Assembly: GCF_014204865.1 (NCBI RefSeq)
Contig: NZ_JACHMG010000001.1
Span: 620,001-684,000, forward strand
From: Amycolatopsis jiangsuensis
GTDB taxonomy: Bacteria > Actinomycetota > Actinomycetes > Mycobacteriales > Pseudonocardiaceae
DNA length: 64,000 bases
Direction of reading: 5' to 3'
Part shown: positions 39,360 through 50,652 of the stretch, one piece after another
Layout: the number at the start of each line of letters is the position of its first letter
Numbering within the stretch: the stretch's first letter is position 1
The notes under the pieces: generated by a model
What the model saw: only the letters and a program-made list of their open reading frames with translations
Databases searched by the model: none
Told to the model about the DNA's origin: nothing
Made by a program: the position numbers and the translations under genes

Positions 39360-40745
39360 GTGGTCGCAGTGACCGAGCACGGGCTCCCGGACGGTCTGGC
39401 CGGACCGCTGGCGGCGTGGCTGCCGGGGCAGCGCTGGTTCGCGGGCAAGGACCGGCCGATCGACGCCGTCCGCCCGCACGAGCCCACCGTGCTGGTCGAG
39501 GGCGATCCCCTGCTGCTGCACGTGGTCGTGGACGTGGTCCAGGGCGATCGCACCGAGGCCTACCAGCTGTTGCTCGGTCGCCGGTCGCAGCCGCCGGAAG
39601 TCCCGTCCACGGCGTGGCTGGGCGAGGACACCGGGCTGTACGAGGCGAGTGGCGACGCGGACCTCACCGCGATGCTGCTCGAGGCGATCGCCTCGGGAAC
39701 GCGGATCGGCGCGGTGACGTTCGAGCCCGAACCGGGGGAGACGCTCACCGCGGGGCTGCGGGCGCGGCCGATCACCGCCGAGCAGAGCAACACCTCGCTC
39801 GTCTACGGCGGGCAGTACATCCTCAAGCTGTTCCGCAAGCTCAGCCCGGGCACGAACAAGGATCTGCTGCTGCACCGGGCGCTGCAGTCCGCCGGCTGCG
39901 CGCACGTCGCGCGGGTGGTCGGCTCGATCACCGGCGAGCTGGCCGGAAAGCCGGCCACGATCGGGATGCTGCAGGAGTACCTGCCGGACGCGGTGGACGG
40001 CTGGGCCATGGCGACCACGAGCGTGCGGGATCTGCTGGCCGATGCGGACCGGCATCCGGACGAGGCCGGCGGTGACTTCGCCGGGGAAGCCGAGCGCCTC
40101 GGCGCCGCCGTCGCCGAGGTGCACGCGGATCTGGCCGGGGCGCTCGGCACCACGCCGGTGGACCGGGACGAGCTGGACCGCACGGTGCGCGCGATGAACG
40201 AGCGGCTGGACCGGGTGGCCGCGACGGTGCCGCAGCTGGTCCCGCACGTGCCGGCGTTGCGCGCGGCGTTCGAAGCGGTGCGGTCGGCGCAGCTGCCGCC
40301 GGTGTCGATGCAGTACGTGCACGGCGATCTGCATCTCGGCCAGGTGCTGCGCACTGTCGGTGGCTGGCTGCTGCTGGACTTCGAGGGCGAACCGGCCGCT
40401 CCGGTCCACGAGCGACACGCGTTGCGCTCGCCGCTGCGTGATGTCGCGGGCATGCTGCGCTCCTTCGACTACGCCGCGCAGCAGCTGCTCGTCGGTGCGG
40501 TCGAACAGGAACCGGAGCAGGTCGCCCGCGCGCTGGAATGGGCACGGCGCAACCGCGCCGCCTTCCGCACCGGGTACGCCGGGGCCGAGGGTCCGGTCGG
40601 CGATCCGCTGGCGCACGCGACGCTGCTGCGTGCCTTCGAACTCGACAAAGCGGTGTACGAGGTCGCCTACGAGCACGCGAACCGGCCGGACTGGCTCGCC
40701 GTGCCGCTGGCGGCGATCGCCCGCAGTACCGATGGAGGTGAATGA
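39360..40745 (+). CDS. mak: Maltokinase
   Basis: GTG 39360 (461 residues) starts one base after treS; GTG 39369 is an alternative. The N-terminal domain ([14 protein letters not shown]) is the maltokinase-specific cap and the C-terminal kinase lobe carries [12 protein letters not shown] (catalytic Asp) and [10 protein letters not shown] (metal-binding Asp). It phosphorylates maltose to maltose-1-phosphate, the GlgE donor. The GlgB start is at 40750, so the stop and next start are nearly touching. Also called Pep2 when fused to TreS; here the genes are separate. Confidence 0.95.
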   Translation: MVAVTEHGLPDGLAGPLAAWLPGQRWFAGKDRPIDAVRPHEPTVLVEGDPLLLHVVVDVVQGDRTEAYQLLLGRRSQPPEVPSTAWLGEDTGLYEASGDADLTAMLLEAIASGTRIGAVTFEPEPGETLTAGLRARPITAEQSNTSLVYGGQYILKLFRKLSPGTNKDLLLHRALQSAGCAHVARVVGSITGELAGKPATIGMLQEYLPDAVDGWAMATTSVRDLLADADRHPDEAGGDFAGEAERLGAAVAEVHADLAGALGTTPVDRDELDRTVRAMNERLDRVAATVPQLVPHVPALRAAFEAVRSAQLPPVSMQYVHGDLHLGQVLRTVGGWLLLDFEGEPAAPVHERHALRSPLRDVAGMLRSFDYAAQQLLVGAVEQEPEQVARALEWARRNRAAFRTGYAGAEGPVGDPLAHATLLRAFELDKAVYEVAYEHANRPDWLAVPLAAIARSTDGGE

Positions 40746-40749
40746 CCCC

Positions 40750-43026
<2,277 letters not shown>

Positions 43027-43053
43027 GCGTCGGAAATTATCTCACGTTCCGGC

Positions 43054-43102
43054 TTGCCGGTGGGCGGGCGCGCGGGCATACTTTGTTGCCATCCACAACA
43101 AA
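43054..43102 (+). promoter_or_regulatory. Promoter with operator for the GH16 glucanase
   Basis: TTGCCG (43054-43059), a 17-base spacer and CATACT (43077-43082) form a good sigma-70-type promoter. A perfect inverted repeat TTTGTTG-N7-CAACAAA (43082-43102) begins inside the -10 and spans the predicted start, ideal for repression. It lies 52 bases before the GH16 start. Confidence 0.65.
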
Positions 43103-43153
43103 ACCCGGGGTGGCGCCGCCAGGCCGCCCCTCGAGTGATGAGGGATGCCGACA

Positions 43154-43978
43154 ATGAAGTCTCCCCAGTCCCCTGCCCGGTGGCGGCTGCTCGCGATCCC
43201 CGCCGCCCTGTCGGTGGTCAGCGCGCTCGCTTTCGCGCCGCTGTCCACCTCCGCCTCCGCCGCGCCCGCGGCCGCGTTCTCCGATGATTTCGACGGCGCG
43301 GCCGGATCGCCCGCCGACGGCTCGAAGTGGACCTACGAAACCGGCGACAACAGCGGCAACAACCACGAACGGCAGTGGTACACCGACGGCGCGGCGAACG
43401 CGGCGCTGGACGGCGAGGGCCACCTCGTGATCACCGCGAAGAAGGAATCGTCGGGCAACACCTGCTGGTACGGCCCGTGCGAGTACACCTCCGCGCGGCT
43501 CAACACCTCGGGCAAGTTCTCCACGAACGGCGGGCACATCGAGGTCCGCATGAAGCTGCCGCGCGGGCAGGGCATGTGGCCCGCGTTCTGGATGCTCGGC
43601 GGCGCCAACTGGCCCGGCGACGGCGAGATCGACGTGGTGGAGAACATCGGCAAGGAGCCGAACACCGTGCACGGCACCATCCACGGCCCCGGCTACTCCG
43701 GCGCCGGCGGGATCGGCGCGCCGTACGACGGCCCGAACTTCTCCGACGACTTCCACACCTACGCGGTGGACTGGACGGACGGCAAGATCGTCTGGTCGGT
43801 CGACGGCAACGCCTACCAGACCCGCACTCCGGCGGACCTGAACGGCAACCAGTGGGTGTACGACCACCCGTTCTTCCTGATCCTCAACCTCGCGGTGGGC
43901 GGTGACTGGCCGGGTGACCCGGACGGCAACACCCAGTTCCCGCAGCAGCTCGTGGTCGACTACGTGCACGTGAGCTGA
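43154..43978 (+). CDS. Secreted GH16 endo-1,3-beta-glucanase (laminarinase-like)
   Basis: I start at ATG 43154 (GAGGGA 8 bases upstream; ATG 43145 is closer to the site). The 274-residue protein has a signal peptide ending near SASAAPA and a single GH16 domain. The catalytic motif GEIDVVENIG holds Glu158, Asp160 and Glu163; FWMLGGANWPGDG upstream and LILNLAVGGDWPG downstream are laminarinase-type. It hydrolyses beta-1,3-glucan outside the cell. No carbohydrate-binding domain is present. An own promoter and operator precede it. Confidence 0.93.
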   Translation: MKSPQSPARWRLLAIPAALSVVSALAFAPLSTSASAAPAAAFSDDFDGAAGSPADGSKWTYETGDNSGNNHERQWYTDGAANAALDGEGHLVITAKKESSGNTCWYGPCEYTSARLNTSGKFSTNGGHIEVRMKLPRGQGMWPAFWMLGGANWPGDGEIDVVENIGKEPNTVHGTIHGPGYSGAGGIGAPYDGPNFSDDFHTYAVDWTDGKIVWSVDGNAYQTRTPADLNGNQWVYDHPFFLILNLAVGGDWPGDPDGNTQFPQQLVVDYVHVS

Positions 43979-44165
43979 GCTCCCCGCGCACCGGCGCCGG
44001 GTGGACGGTGATCCTCCCGGCGGCGAGCGGAGATTCCCGGGCGCGGATCTCCGCGGCCGGCGTCCGGCTTCTCCGGTGAGCCGGGCGCCGGCTCCGGGCC
44101 CGTGGTCCGGGGTCTTCGTCCGGGGTCGTGGTGCGAAGTCGTGGTCCGGCTGACGGGGCGGCAGG

Positions 44166-44184
44166 CGTGGTTAGGCTAAGCTAA
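44166..44184. promoter_or_regulatory. IdeR/DmdR iron box
   Basis: The 19 bases ending GGTTAGGCTAAGCTAA match the DtxR/IdeR consensus TTAGGTTAGGCTAACCTAA at 15 of 19 positions, with GGTTAG/CTAACC arms. It lies 41 bases before the siderophore-binding lipoprotein gene, so iron starvation should switch the operon on. Confidence 0.85.
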
Positions 44185-44224
44185 CCGGCGCGTCAGCGTT
44201 GCCTGCCGACCCCGAGGAGTCCCC

Positions 44225-45214
44225 ATGAGCCTGTCCCGCCGCGGTTTTCTGTCCGGTACCGCCGGCGCGTCCCTGCTGCTCGCCGGTTGCGGTTCCGGCG
44301 GCGCTTCCCCGGCGAAACAGACGTCCACGCCCGGCTTCCCGGTCACCGTGCCGGGGCAGCTGGGCAGCACCACGGTCGCCGCGCCGCCGCGGCGCGTGGT
44401 GGCGGCCGGATACCTGCGGGACACCGACCTCGCCCTGGCACTCGGCGCGGAACTGGTGTTGTCGGTGCGCAACCAGTCGTTTGCGAAAGGCCTCGCGCCC
44501 TGGGCGAAGCTGCGCTCCGGCACGGAGACCGCCTACGTCACCGACGGCGGTTTGCCGCTGGAGAAGATCGCCGCGGCGAAGCCGGATCTGATCCTCGCCG
44601 CCGACGACTACAGCCTGGCCGGCGACTGGTCCAACCTGAGCTCGATCGCGCCCACGCTGGGGTACCAGGCCGGCCCGGGCAAGGACGGCTGGCCGGAGAT
44701 GACCCGGCGGACCGGTGCGGCGCTCGGCAAGCCCGACCAGGCGGCGGCGCTGGTGAAGCAGGTACGGGACAAGATCGACGGTGTCGGCAAGGCGCATCCG
44801 GAGTTCGCCGGGAAGACCTTCACCTTCGGTCCGGTCTCCACCAACAGCGTCTACACCATCAACAGCACGGCCGACGCCGCCGCGACCTTCTTCTCGCAAC
44901 TGGGTCTGAAGCTGTCCCCGAAAGCCGCTGTACTGCCCTCGTCCACCACCCCTGGCCGGGCCCAGATCTCACCCGAACGTCTCGACCTGCTCGACGCGGA
45001 TGTGCTCATCATCAGCTACGACAGCCCGGCGTCGCGGGCCACGTTCGAGGCCAATCCACTGTTCGAGTCGCTGCCCGCGGTCAAGCGTGGCGCGTACGTG
45101 CCGCTGGACCAGACCATCGGGATCGCCATGGCGTTCCCGTCCGTGCTGAGCATCCCGTACGCCCTCGATGTGGTGGCGCCCAAGCTGGCCACCGCGCTGA
45201 AGAAAGGAGCATGA
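44225..45214 (+). CDS. Siderophore-binding ABC lipoprotein (FecB-like)
   Basis: ATG 44225 gives 329 residues. The start SRRGFLSGTAGASLLLAGC combines a twin-arginine motif with a lipobox (LLAGC), so the mature protein is lipid-anchored outside the membrane. The periplasmic-binding fold is seen as RRVVAAGYLRDTDLALALGA, KIAAAKPDLILAADDYS and ERLDLLDADVLIISYDS, all typical of class III iron-siderophore binders. Its stop overlaps the first ABC gene (ATGA). An iron box precedes it. Its ligand is unknown. Confidence 0.92.
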   Translation: MSLSRRGFLSGTAGASLLLAGCGSGGASPAKQTSTPGFPVTVPGQLGSTTVAAPPRRVVAAGYLRDTDLALALGAELVLSVRNQSFAKGLAPWAKLRSGTETAYVTDGGLPLEKIAAAKPDLILAADDYSLAGDWSNLSSIAPTLGYQAGPGKDGWPEMTRRTGAALGKPDQAAALVKQVRDKIDGVGKAHPEFAGKTFTFGPVSTNSVYTINSTADAAATFFSQLGLKLSPKAAVLPSSTTPGRAQISPERLDLLDADVLIISYDSPASRATFEANPLFESLPAVKRGAYVPLDQTIGIAMAFPSVLSIPYALDVVAPKLATALKKGA

Positions 45215-46935
45215 TCGGCGGCGTGTCCGCTGTCTCCGAGCTGGAACGTCCGGTCCGTGGCCGGATCACCGCCGCCGCGGTGTGCCAGGGGCTGGCCGCG
45301 GCGTTGTCCGTGGTCCCCATGGTGGCGGTCGTCGAAATCGGCCGGCGGCTGCTGGCCGGACGGGCTGACGAGGGGTGGCCGATCGCCTGGCTCGCGGTCG
45401 GCTTGCTCGCCCTGCGCGTCGTGCTCCACCTTGCCGCCGGGCTCGTCGGCCACCTCGCGGACGCGGAGCTGGCGATCCTGCTGCGCCGCCGGCTCGCCGG
45501 GCATCTGGCGTTGCTGCCGCTGAGCTGGTTCGCCGGCGGAGTTTCCGCGAAGGTCCGGACCACTGTGCAGGACGACGTGTCCGCGCTGCACCACGCCGTC
45601 GCGCACGCCCGCGGTGAACTGGCCGCCGCGGTGACCGGCCCGGTGGTGATCGTCGGCTACCTGTTCGCGACGGAGTGGCGGCTCGCGCTGCTCACGGTGG
45701 CCCTCGTGGCCGCGGCGCAGGCTGTCCGGATGAGGCTGGCGCGCGGTGCCGAGGAACCCGTGCGGCGGATTTCCGCGGCCAGTGTGGAGCTGACCGCGGC
45801 CTCGGTGGAGCTGGTGCAGGGGATCGCGGTGGTGAAGGCTTTCGGCGGGGCCGGGGTGCCACGCCGGTTCGGCGCCGCCGCCGACGAGCTCGTCCGGGCG
45901 AACGACGAGGCGCAGCGCGGATTCCTGGTGCAACGCAGCCTGACCCGGGCGACCGTCGCGCCGGCCACGATCCTGTTGCTGGTCACCGGGTGCGGTGTCG
46001 GATTCACCGCCGCCGGCTGGACGCAGCCGGTCGACGTGGTCGCTTTCGCGCTGCTGGGGCTGGGGTTGTTCGAGCTGCTCACCCCGATCTACTCGGCGCG
46101 GGACCAGCGCCGCACCGCGAGCTCCGCGGCGGAGCGGGTCGGCGCGCTGCTGGCCGAACCTGCCGAAGCGGTGGCCGAGCACCCGGAGACGCTGCCGCCG
46201 GGCCCGCTTGCCGTGGAACTCGACGGAGTGCGGTTCGGATACCCCGGCGGTCAGGAAGTGCTGCACGGCGTGAGCGCGGTGCTCGAACCGGGCACCGTCA
46301 CCGCGCTCGTCGGGCCGTCCGGCGCCGGGAAGTCGACGCTCGGACTGCTGCTCGCCCGGTTCCACGACGTCACCGGTGGGTCGATCCGCCTGGGCGGGCA
46401 CGACCTCCGCCGCCTGACGCGCGCCGAACTGTACCGGCACGTGGGGTTCCTCTTCCAGGACGTGACCCTGTTGCGGACCTCGATCCGCGACAACATCGCG
46501 CTGGCCGACCCGGAAGCCGGGGACGGAGCCGTCGTCGCCGCCGCGAAAGCCGCGGCGATCCACGAGCGGATCCTCGCGCTTCCCCGTGGCTATGACTCGG
46601 TGGCAGGGGAGGACGCGCTGCTGTCCGGTGGCGAGGCCCAGCGGGTGAGCATCGCGCGTACCTTGCTCGCGGACACGCCGGTCCTCGTGCTGGACGAGGC
46701 CACCGCGTTCGCGGATCCGGAGTCCGAGGCCGCGGTGCAGGACGGGCTCGCCGCGCTCGCCGGAGGCCGTACGGTGCTGGTGATCGCGCACCGGTTGCGC
46801 ACGATCGCCGAAGCCGACCGGATTCTGGTGCTCGACGAGGGCCGGGTGGCCGAACAGGGCCGGCACGAAGAGCTGCTGGCACTCGACGGCCGCTATGCCC
46901 GGATGTGGCGTGCCCAGCATGGAGGTGCGCAATGA
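45211..46935 (+). CDS. IrtA/IrtB-like ABC transporter half (membrane plus ATPase)
   Basis: ATG 45211 overlaps the lipoprotein gene and gives 574 residues. Six membrane segments (about residues 15-300) precede an ATPase domain with Walker A GPSGAGKST, signature LSGGEAQRVS and Walker B VLVLDEAT, the type IV exporter layout. IrtAB of mycobacteria has this fold but imports siderophores. The downstream ATG overlaps the stop and encodes an equal-length partner, so they should form a heterodimer. The iron box upstream and the lipoprotein suggest siderophore import. Confidence 0.88.
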   Translation: MIGGVSAVSELERPVRGRITAAAVCQGLAAALSVVPMVAVVEIGRRLLAGRADEGWPIAWLAVGLLALRVVLHLAAGLVGHLADAELAILLRRRLAGHLALLPLSWFAGGVSAKVRTTVQDDVSALHHAVAHARGELAAAVTGPVVIVGYLFATEWRLALLTVALVAAAQAVRMRLARGAEEPVRRISAASVELTAASVELVQGIAVVKAFGGAGVPRRFGAAADELVRANDEAQRGFLVQRSLTRATVAPATILLLVTGCGVGFTAAGWTQPVDVVAFALLGLGLFELLTPIYSARDQRRTASSAAERVGALLAEPAEAVAEHPETLPPGPLAVELDGVRFGYPGGQEVLHGVSAVLEPGTVTALVGPSGAGKSTLGLLLARFHDVTGGSIRLGGHDLRRLTRAELYRHVGFLFQDVTLLRTSIRDNIALADPEAGDGAVVAAAKAAAIHERILALPRGYDSVAGEDALLSGGEAQRVSIARTLLADTPVLVLDEATAFADPESEAAVQDGLAALAGGRTVLVIAHRLRTIAEADRILVLDEGRVAEQGRHEELLALDGRYARMWRAQHGGAQ

Positions 46936-48656
46936 TCGGCGTGCTGCTGCGCCTCATCGGCCGTCCGCACCGGCGGCTGTTCGTGCGGTTCTTCGTGTCC
47001 ACAGTGGTCTATTCACTGGCCGAGGGCGCAGCGTTCGGCCTTCTCGTGCCGCTGCTGACCGAGCTGCTGGGTGGCCGGACGGCGGCGGCCGCGTGGTGGC
47101 TGCTGCCGCTGGCCGCGGCGGTGGTGGTCGGCTGGTTCGCCCATTACGACAAGGAAAGCCGGGCGCTCGAGCTGACTTCGGCGTGGCGGCGGACGCTGTA
47201 CGAGCGGCTGGGCACGCACGTGGCCCGGCTGCCGCTGGGGTGGTTCACCGGCGCCCGCACCGCGCAGCTGCAGCAGATCCTCGGCACCGGGATCGGGACC
47301 GCGGTGCGCACGGTCTCCCTGGTGCAGGCGCTCGTCGGCGTGGTGCTCACCCCGGCCACCATTTTCGTCTTTCTGCTCGTGGCGGACTGGCGGGTCGCGC
47401 TCGCGGTGCTGGTCACCGTTCCGGTGGTGGTGCTGGTGTTCGTGATCGCCGGCCGGCTCACCGCGCGTACCGAGGCAGCGCACCACGCCGCGGAAGCCGA
47501 GGCCGGCGCCCGGCTGGTCGAGTTCGCCGGTGCGCAACCGGTGCTGCGTGCCAACGGCCGGTCGCGGGGTGGCCGTCAGCTGCTGGACGACGCACTGGAG
47601 GGGCAGCACCGCGCCGCGCGACGTGCCGTGCTGGGTGCGATGCCGGGGGAAAACCTGGGGCAGCTGGCGATCCAGCTCGCCTTCACCACGGTGGTCGTCG
47701 TCGGGCTCCTGCTGGCGACCGGCGCCGCGGTACCTGCCGCGCGGATCGTCGCAATCATGGTGCTGGGATTGCATTTCCTGCAGCCGTTCGCGGTCGTCGC
47801 GGCGGTGGCGAACTCGGTACGCGCCTGCCGCGCCGCCCTGGAACGCATCGACTCGGTGCTTCGGGTGCCGCCGTTACCCGAACCCGACGAACCGGCTCGG
47901 GTCGCCGACGCCTCGGTGGAACTGCGGGATGCCCGGTTCGGCTACCACGGCAGCCCGGTACTCGACGGGTTCTCGCTGCGGGTCCCGGCCGGGTCGGTCA
48001 CCGCGCTGGTGGGGCCGTCCGGAGCCGGCAAGACGACCGTGACGAAACTCGTCGCGCGGTTCTTCGACGCCGAGGCGGGCACCGTCCTCGTCGGCGGCCG
48101 CGACGTGCGGCAACTGTCCACTGTGGATCTCATGGATACGGTTTCCCTGGTGTTCCAGGACGTCCACTTGTTCGACGGCACGATCGAGGACAACATCCGG
48201 CTCGGCCGCCCGGACGCGACCCGCGAGCAGGTGCTCGAAGCGGCGCGACGGGCGCGCGTGGAGCCGATCGCGCAGCGGCTTCCGGACGGCTGGCGCTCCC
48301 GCGTCGGGGAGGGCGGCCGCCTGCTGTCCGGCGGCGAACGGCAGCGGGTCGCCATCGCGCGCACTCTGCTGAAGGACACCCCGATCGTGCTGCTGGACGA
48401 GGCGACGTCCGCACTGGACGCCGAAAACGAGGTCGCGATCCACCAGGCACTCGGGGAACTGGCCCACGGACGCACCCTGCTGGTGATCGCGCACCGGCTG
48501 TCCACCGTCACGCACGCCGACCGGATCGCGGTGCTCGACGGTGGCCGCGTCGTGGAGGAGGGCAAGCATCGCGACCTGCTGGCGGCCGGCGGCCGCTACG
48601 CCGCGTTGTGGGCGGACCACGAACGGGCGCGGGGCTGGCGTATCACCAGCCACTGA
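46932..48656 (+). CDS. IrtA/IrtB-like ABC transporter second half
   Basis: ATG 46932 (ATGA overlap) gives 574 residues, the same length as its partner. Membrane segments include FVRFFVSTVVYSLAEGAAFG and LVADWRVALAVLVTVPVVVL; the ATPase domain has GPSGAGKTT, LSGGERQRVA and VLLDEATSALD. It lacks the extra N-terminal siderophore-interacting domain of IrtA. It completes the iron-box-controlled three-gene operon. Confidence 0.88.
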   Translation: MIGVLLRLIGRPHRRLFVRFFVSTVVYSLAEGAAFGLLVPLLTELLGGRTAAAAWWLLPLAAAVVVGWFAHYDKESRALELTSAWRRTLYERLGTHVARLPLGWFTGARTAQLQQILGTGIGTAVRTVSLVQALVGVVLTPATIFVFLLVADWRVALAVLVTVPVVVLVFVIAGRLTARTEAAHHAAEAEAGARLVEFAGAQPVLRANGRSRGGRQLLDDALEGQHRAARRAVLGAMPGENLGQLAIQLAFTTVVVVGLLLATGAAVPAARIVAIMVLGLHFLQPFAVVAAVANSVRACRAALERIDSVLRVPPLPEPDEPARVADASVELRDARFGYHGSPVLDGFSLRVPAGSVTALVGPSGAGKTTVTKLVARFFDAEAGTVLVGGRDVRQLSTVDLMDTVSLVFQDVHLFDGTIEDNIRLGRPDATREQVLEAARRARVEPIAQRLPDGWRSRVGEGGRLLSGGERQRVAIARTLLKDTPIVLLDEATSALDAENEVAIHQALGELAHGRTLLVIAHRLSTVTHADRIAVLDGGRVVEEGKHRDLLAAGGRYAALWADHERARGWRITSH

Positions 48657-48800
48657 CCCTGCCGGGTACGCCTGGTTTGCCGGTGTTCGCCCGGTTTCCC
48701 CGGTGGCTCCACAGGTTTCGCTTGGACCACGACCAGGAAACTCTCAGGTACGTGGTGTGTCCTGAACGGGCGAAGGCCACGAGCGACGCTGGAGCGGCAG

Positions 48801-50435
48801 ATGAGCGAGCAGGAACCGACCCCGGGCCGTGATCCGCACGGTCACCCCGCCTCGGGCGGGTACAACGTGCTGGGTCGTCCGTGGGTGGCCCCGCCCGGTC
48901 CTCCGCCGGCCGGGGCCTCGGCTCCGGGGAACGGGTATCCCGGGCCGGCCGGCGCTCACCCGGGCGTGGGTCAGGCGGGTGCCGGGCCGGGTTCGTCGTA
49001 TCCGGCGGCGGGGCAGCCTGGTCCCGCGTACCCGGGGGCCGCTGCCCATCCGGCGGCGCAGCCGGGCTATCCGGTGTGGGAACCGTACTGGGCTCAGCAG
49101 GCTCCGCGGCCGAAGCGCAGCCATCCGGTGCGGGCCGCCGCGATCGCCGTGGGCACGATCGGGTTGTCCGTCGCGGTGGGGCTCGGCGTCGGGCACTACG
49201 TGTGGCAGCCGCACGACGTGGCGTCGGACCGGGACCTCGGCTCCTTGGGCACGCCCGGGGGAGCCTCGAACACGGCGATCGACCCGAAGGCGATCGCGGA
49301 CAAGGTGGATCCGGGCATCGTCGACGTGAACACCGAACTCGGTTACCAGGGCGCGGCCGCGGCCGGGACGGGAATCGTACTCACCGGGGACGGCGAGGTG
49401 CTCACCAACAATCACGTCGTCGAAGGTGCGACCAGCATCCAGGTCACCGACATCGGCGACGGCCGCACGTACACCGCGTCCGTGCTCGGCTACGACCGCA
49501 GTCACGACGTCGCGGTGCTCAAACTCGCCGGTGCCTCCGGCCTGGCCACCGAGAAGATCGGAGATTCGTCGAAGGTCGCGTCCGGCGACGCGGTCGTGGG
49601 CATCGGCAACGCCGGCGGCACGGGCGGTGAACCGGCTGTGGCGCCGGGCCGGGTCCGGGCGCTGAACCAGTCGATCACCGCGTCCGACGAATCCAGCGGT
49701 TCGTCGGAGAAGCTGACCGGCCTGATCCAGGTCGACGCGAACATCCAGTCCGGCGATTCCGGTGGCCCGCTCGCCAACGCGGACGGCGAAGTGATCGGCG
49801 TCGACACCGCCGCTTCGGCGGGCTACCAGTTCAACGGCCAGGGCGGTCCCGGTCAGGGTGGCCTTGGCCAGGGTGACGGGGGCCTTGGCCAGGGTGACGG
49901 GGGTTTCGGACAGGGGCAGGGCGGTCTCGGTGAAGGCGGTCCGGGGCAGGGCATGCCGGGCGAGAGCCAGGGCGGCCGGAACGGTTCCGGCAGCCAGCAG
50001 GGATTCGCGATCCCGATCAACCAGGCGGTCACGATCGCCCACCAGATCGTCGGCGGTACCGCGTCCGACACCGTCCACATCGGAAAGAGCGCGTTCCTCG
50101 GCGTGACCGTCTCCGACGCCGGCGGCGGGCGAGCCCCGAACGAGCAGGGCCCGGGCGGCCAGGGACAGGGTGAGCAGGGGCAGGGGCAGATCCCATCGTC
50201 CGGCCAGGGTGCGGCCATCCAGGACCTGGTGGCCGGCGGCCCCGCCGGGACGGCAGGCCTCGCCGCGGGCGATGTGATCACGGCGCTGGACGGCAAGCCA
50301 GTGGACTCGGCCACGACCCTCACCACGCTGATGGACCAGCATCATCCGGGCGACAACCTGACCCTGACCGTGCTGGACGACGCCGGCGGGCAGCACGACG
50401 TCACCGTCACCCCGGCCGAAGGCCCGGTCGGCTGA
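48801..50435 (+). CDS. HtrA/DegP-like trypsin protease with PDZ domain
   Basis: ATG 48801 gives 544 residues. A long Pro/Gly/Ala-rich cytosolic tail (~108 residues) precedes one membrane segment, then an external trypsin domain with the triad His204 (LTNNHVVEG), Asp236 (RSHDVAVL) and Ser320 (SGDSGGPL). A Gly/Gln-rich insert (about residues 343-398) with QGDGGLGQGDGG repeats splits the protease domain, and a PDZ domain with a further Gly/Gln insert ends the protein. It likely degrades misfolded envelope proteins. The insert contains a recent 21-base tandem duplication. Confidence 0.9.
   Translation: MSEQEPTPGRDPHGHPASGGYNVLGRPWVAPPGPPPAGASAPGNGYPGPAGAHPGVGQAGAGPGSSYPAAGQPGPAYPGAAAHPAAQPGYPVWEPYWAQQAPRPKRSHPVRAAAIAVGTIGLSVAVGLGVGHYVWQPHDVASDRDLGSLGTPGGASNTAIDPKAIADKVDPGIVDVNTELGYQGAAAAGTGIVLTGDGEVLTNNHVVEGATSIQVTDIGDGRTYTASVLGYDRSHDVAVLKLAGASGLATEKIGDSSKVASGDAVVGIGNAGGTGGEPAVAPGRVRALNQSITASDESSGSSEKLTGLIQVDANIQSGDSGGPLANADGEVIGVDTAASAGYQFNGQGGPGQGGLGQGDGGLGQGDGGFGQGQGGLGEGGPGQGMPGESQGGRNGSGSQQGFAIPINQAVTIAHQIVGGTASDTVHIGKSAFLGVTVSDAGGGRAPNEQGPGGQGQGEQGQGQIPSSGQGAAIQDLVAGGPAGTAGLAAGDVITALDGKPVDSATTLTTLMDQHHPGDNLTLTVLDDAGGQHDVTVTPAEGPVG
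49860..49901. repeat. 21-base tandem duplication in the HtrA-like gene
   Basis: The unit GGCCTTGGCCAGGGTGACGG(G) occurs twice in a row (49860-49880 and 49881-49901), exactly identical. It encodes a seven-residue Gly/Leu/Gln/Asp repeat in the Gly/Gln insert, and further decayed copies follow. Confidence 0.85.
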
Positions 50436-50586
50436 CGGCGGACCTGCGCACACCCGGCCGCCGCGGTCACAGCCCAGGACGGGCTTGCGTACGCGGGCGT
50501 CGTCGTCTTCCTCGGGGGTGAGTCGGGGTTGTGTGTGCAGGTGAGCCGTCGCCCGCGAACCCCGCCGCATGACGACCCTACGGAAG

Positions 50587-50619
50587 TGGTCTGGACAAAT
50601 CCTCCAGTGGTCCAGACAA
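50587..50619. promoter_or_regulatory. Two DasR-type (dre) boxes upstream of the chitinase
   Basis: TGGTCTGGACAA (50587-50598) and TGGTCCAGACAA (50608-50619) are direct repeats 21 bases apart, two helical turns. Both match the TGGTCTAGACCA core of the GlcNAc regulator DasR, as at Streptomyces chitinase promoters. They lie 34-66 bases before the chitinase start. Confidence 0.7.
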
Positions 50620-50652
50620 TAGGAGCCCTCCCTGCCGACACCGGAGGTCGCG

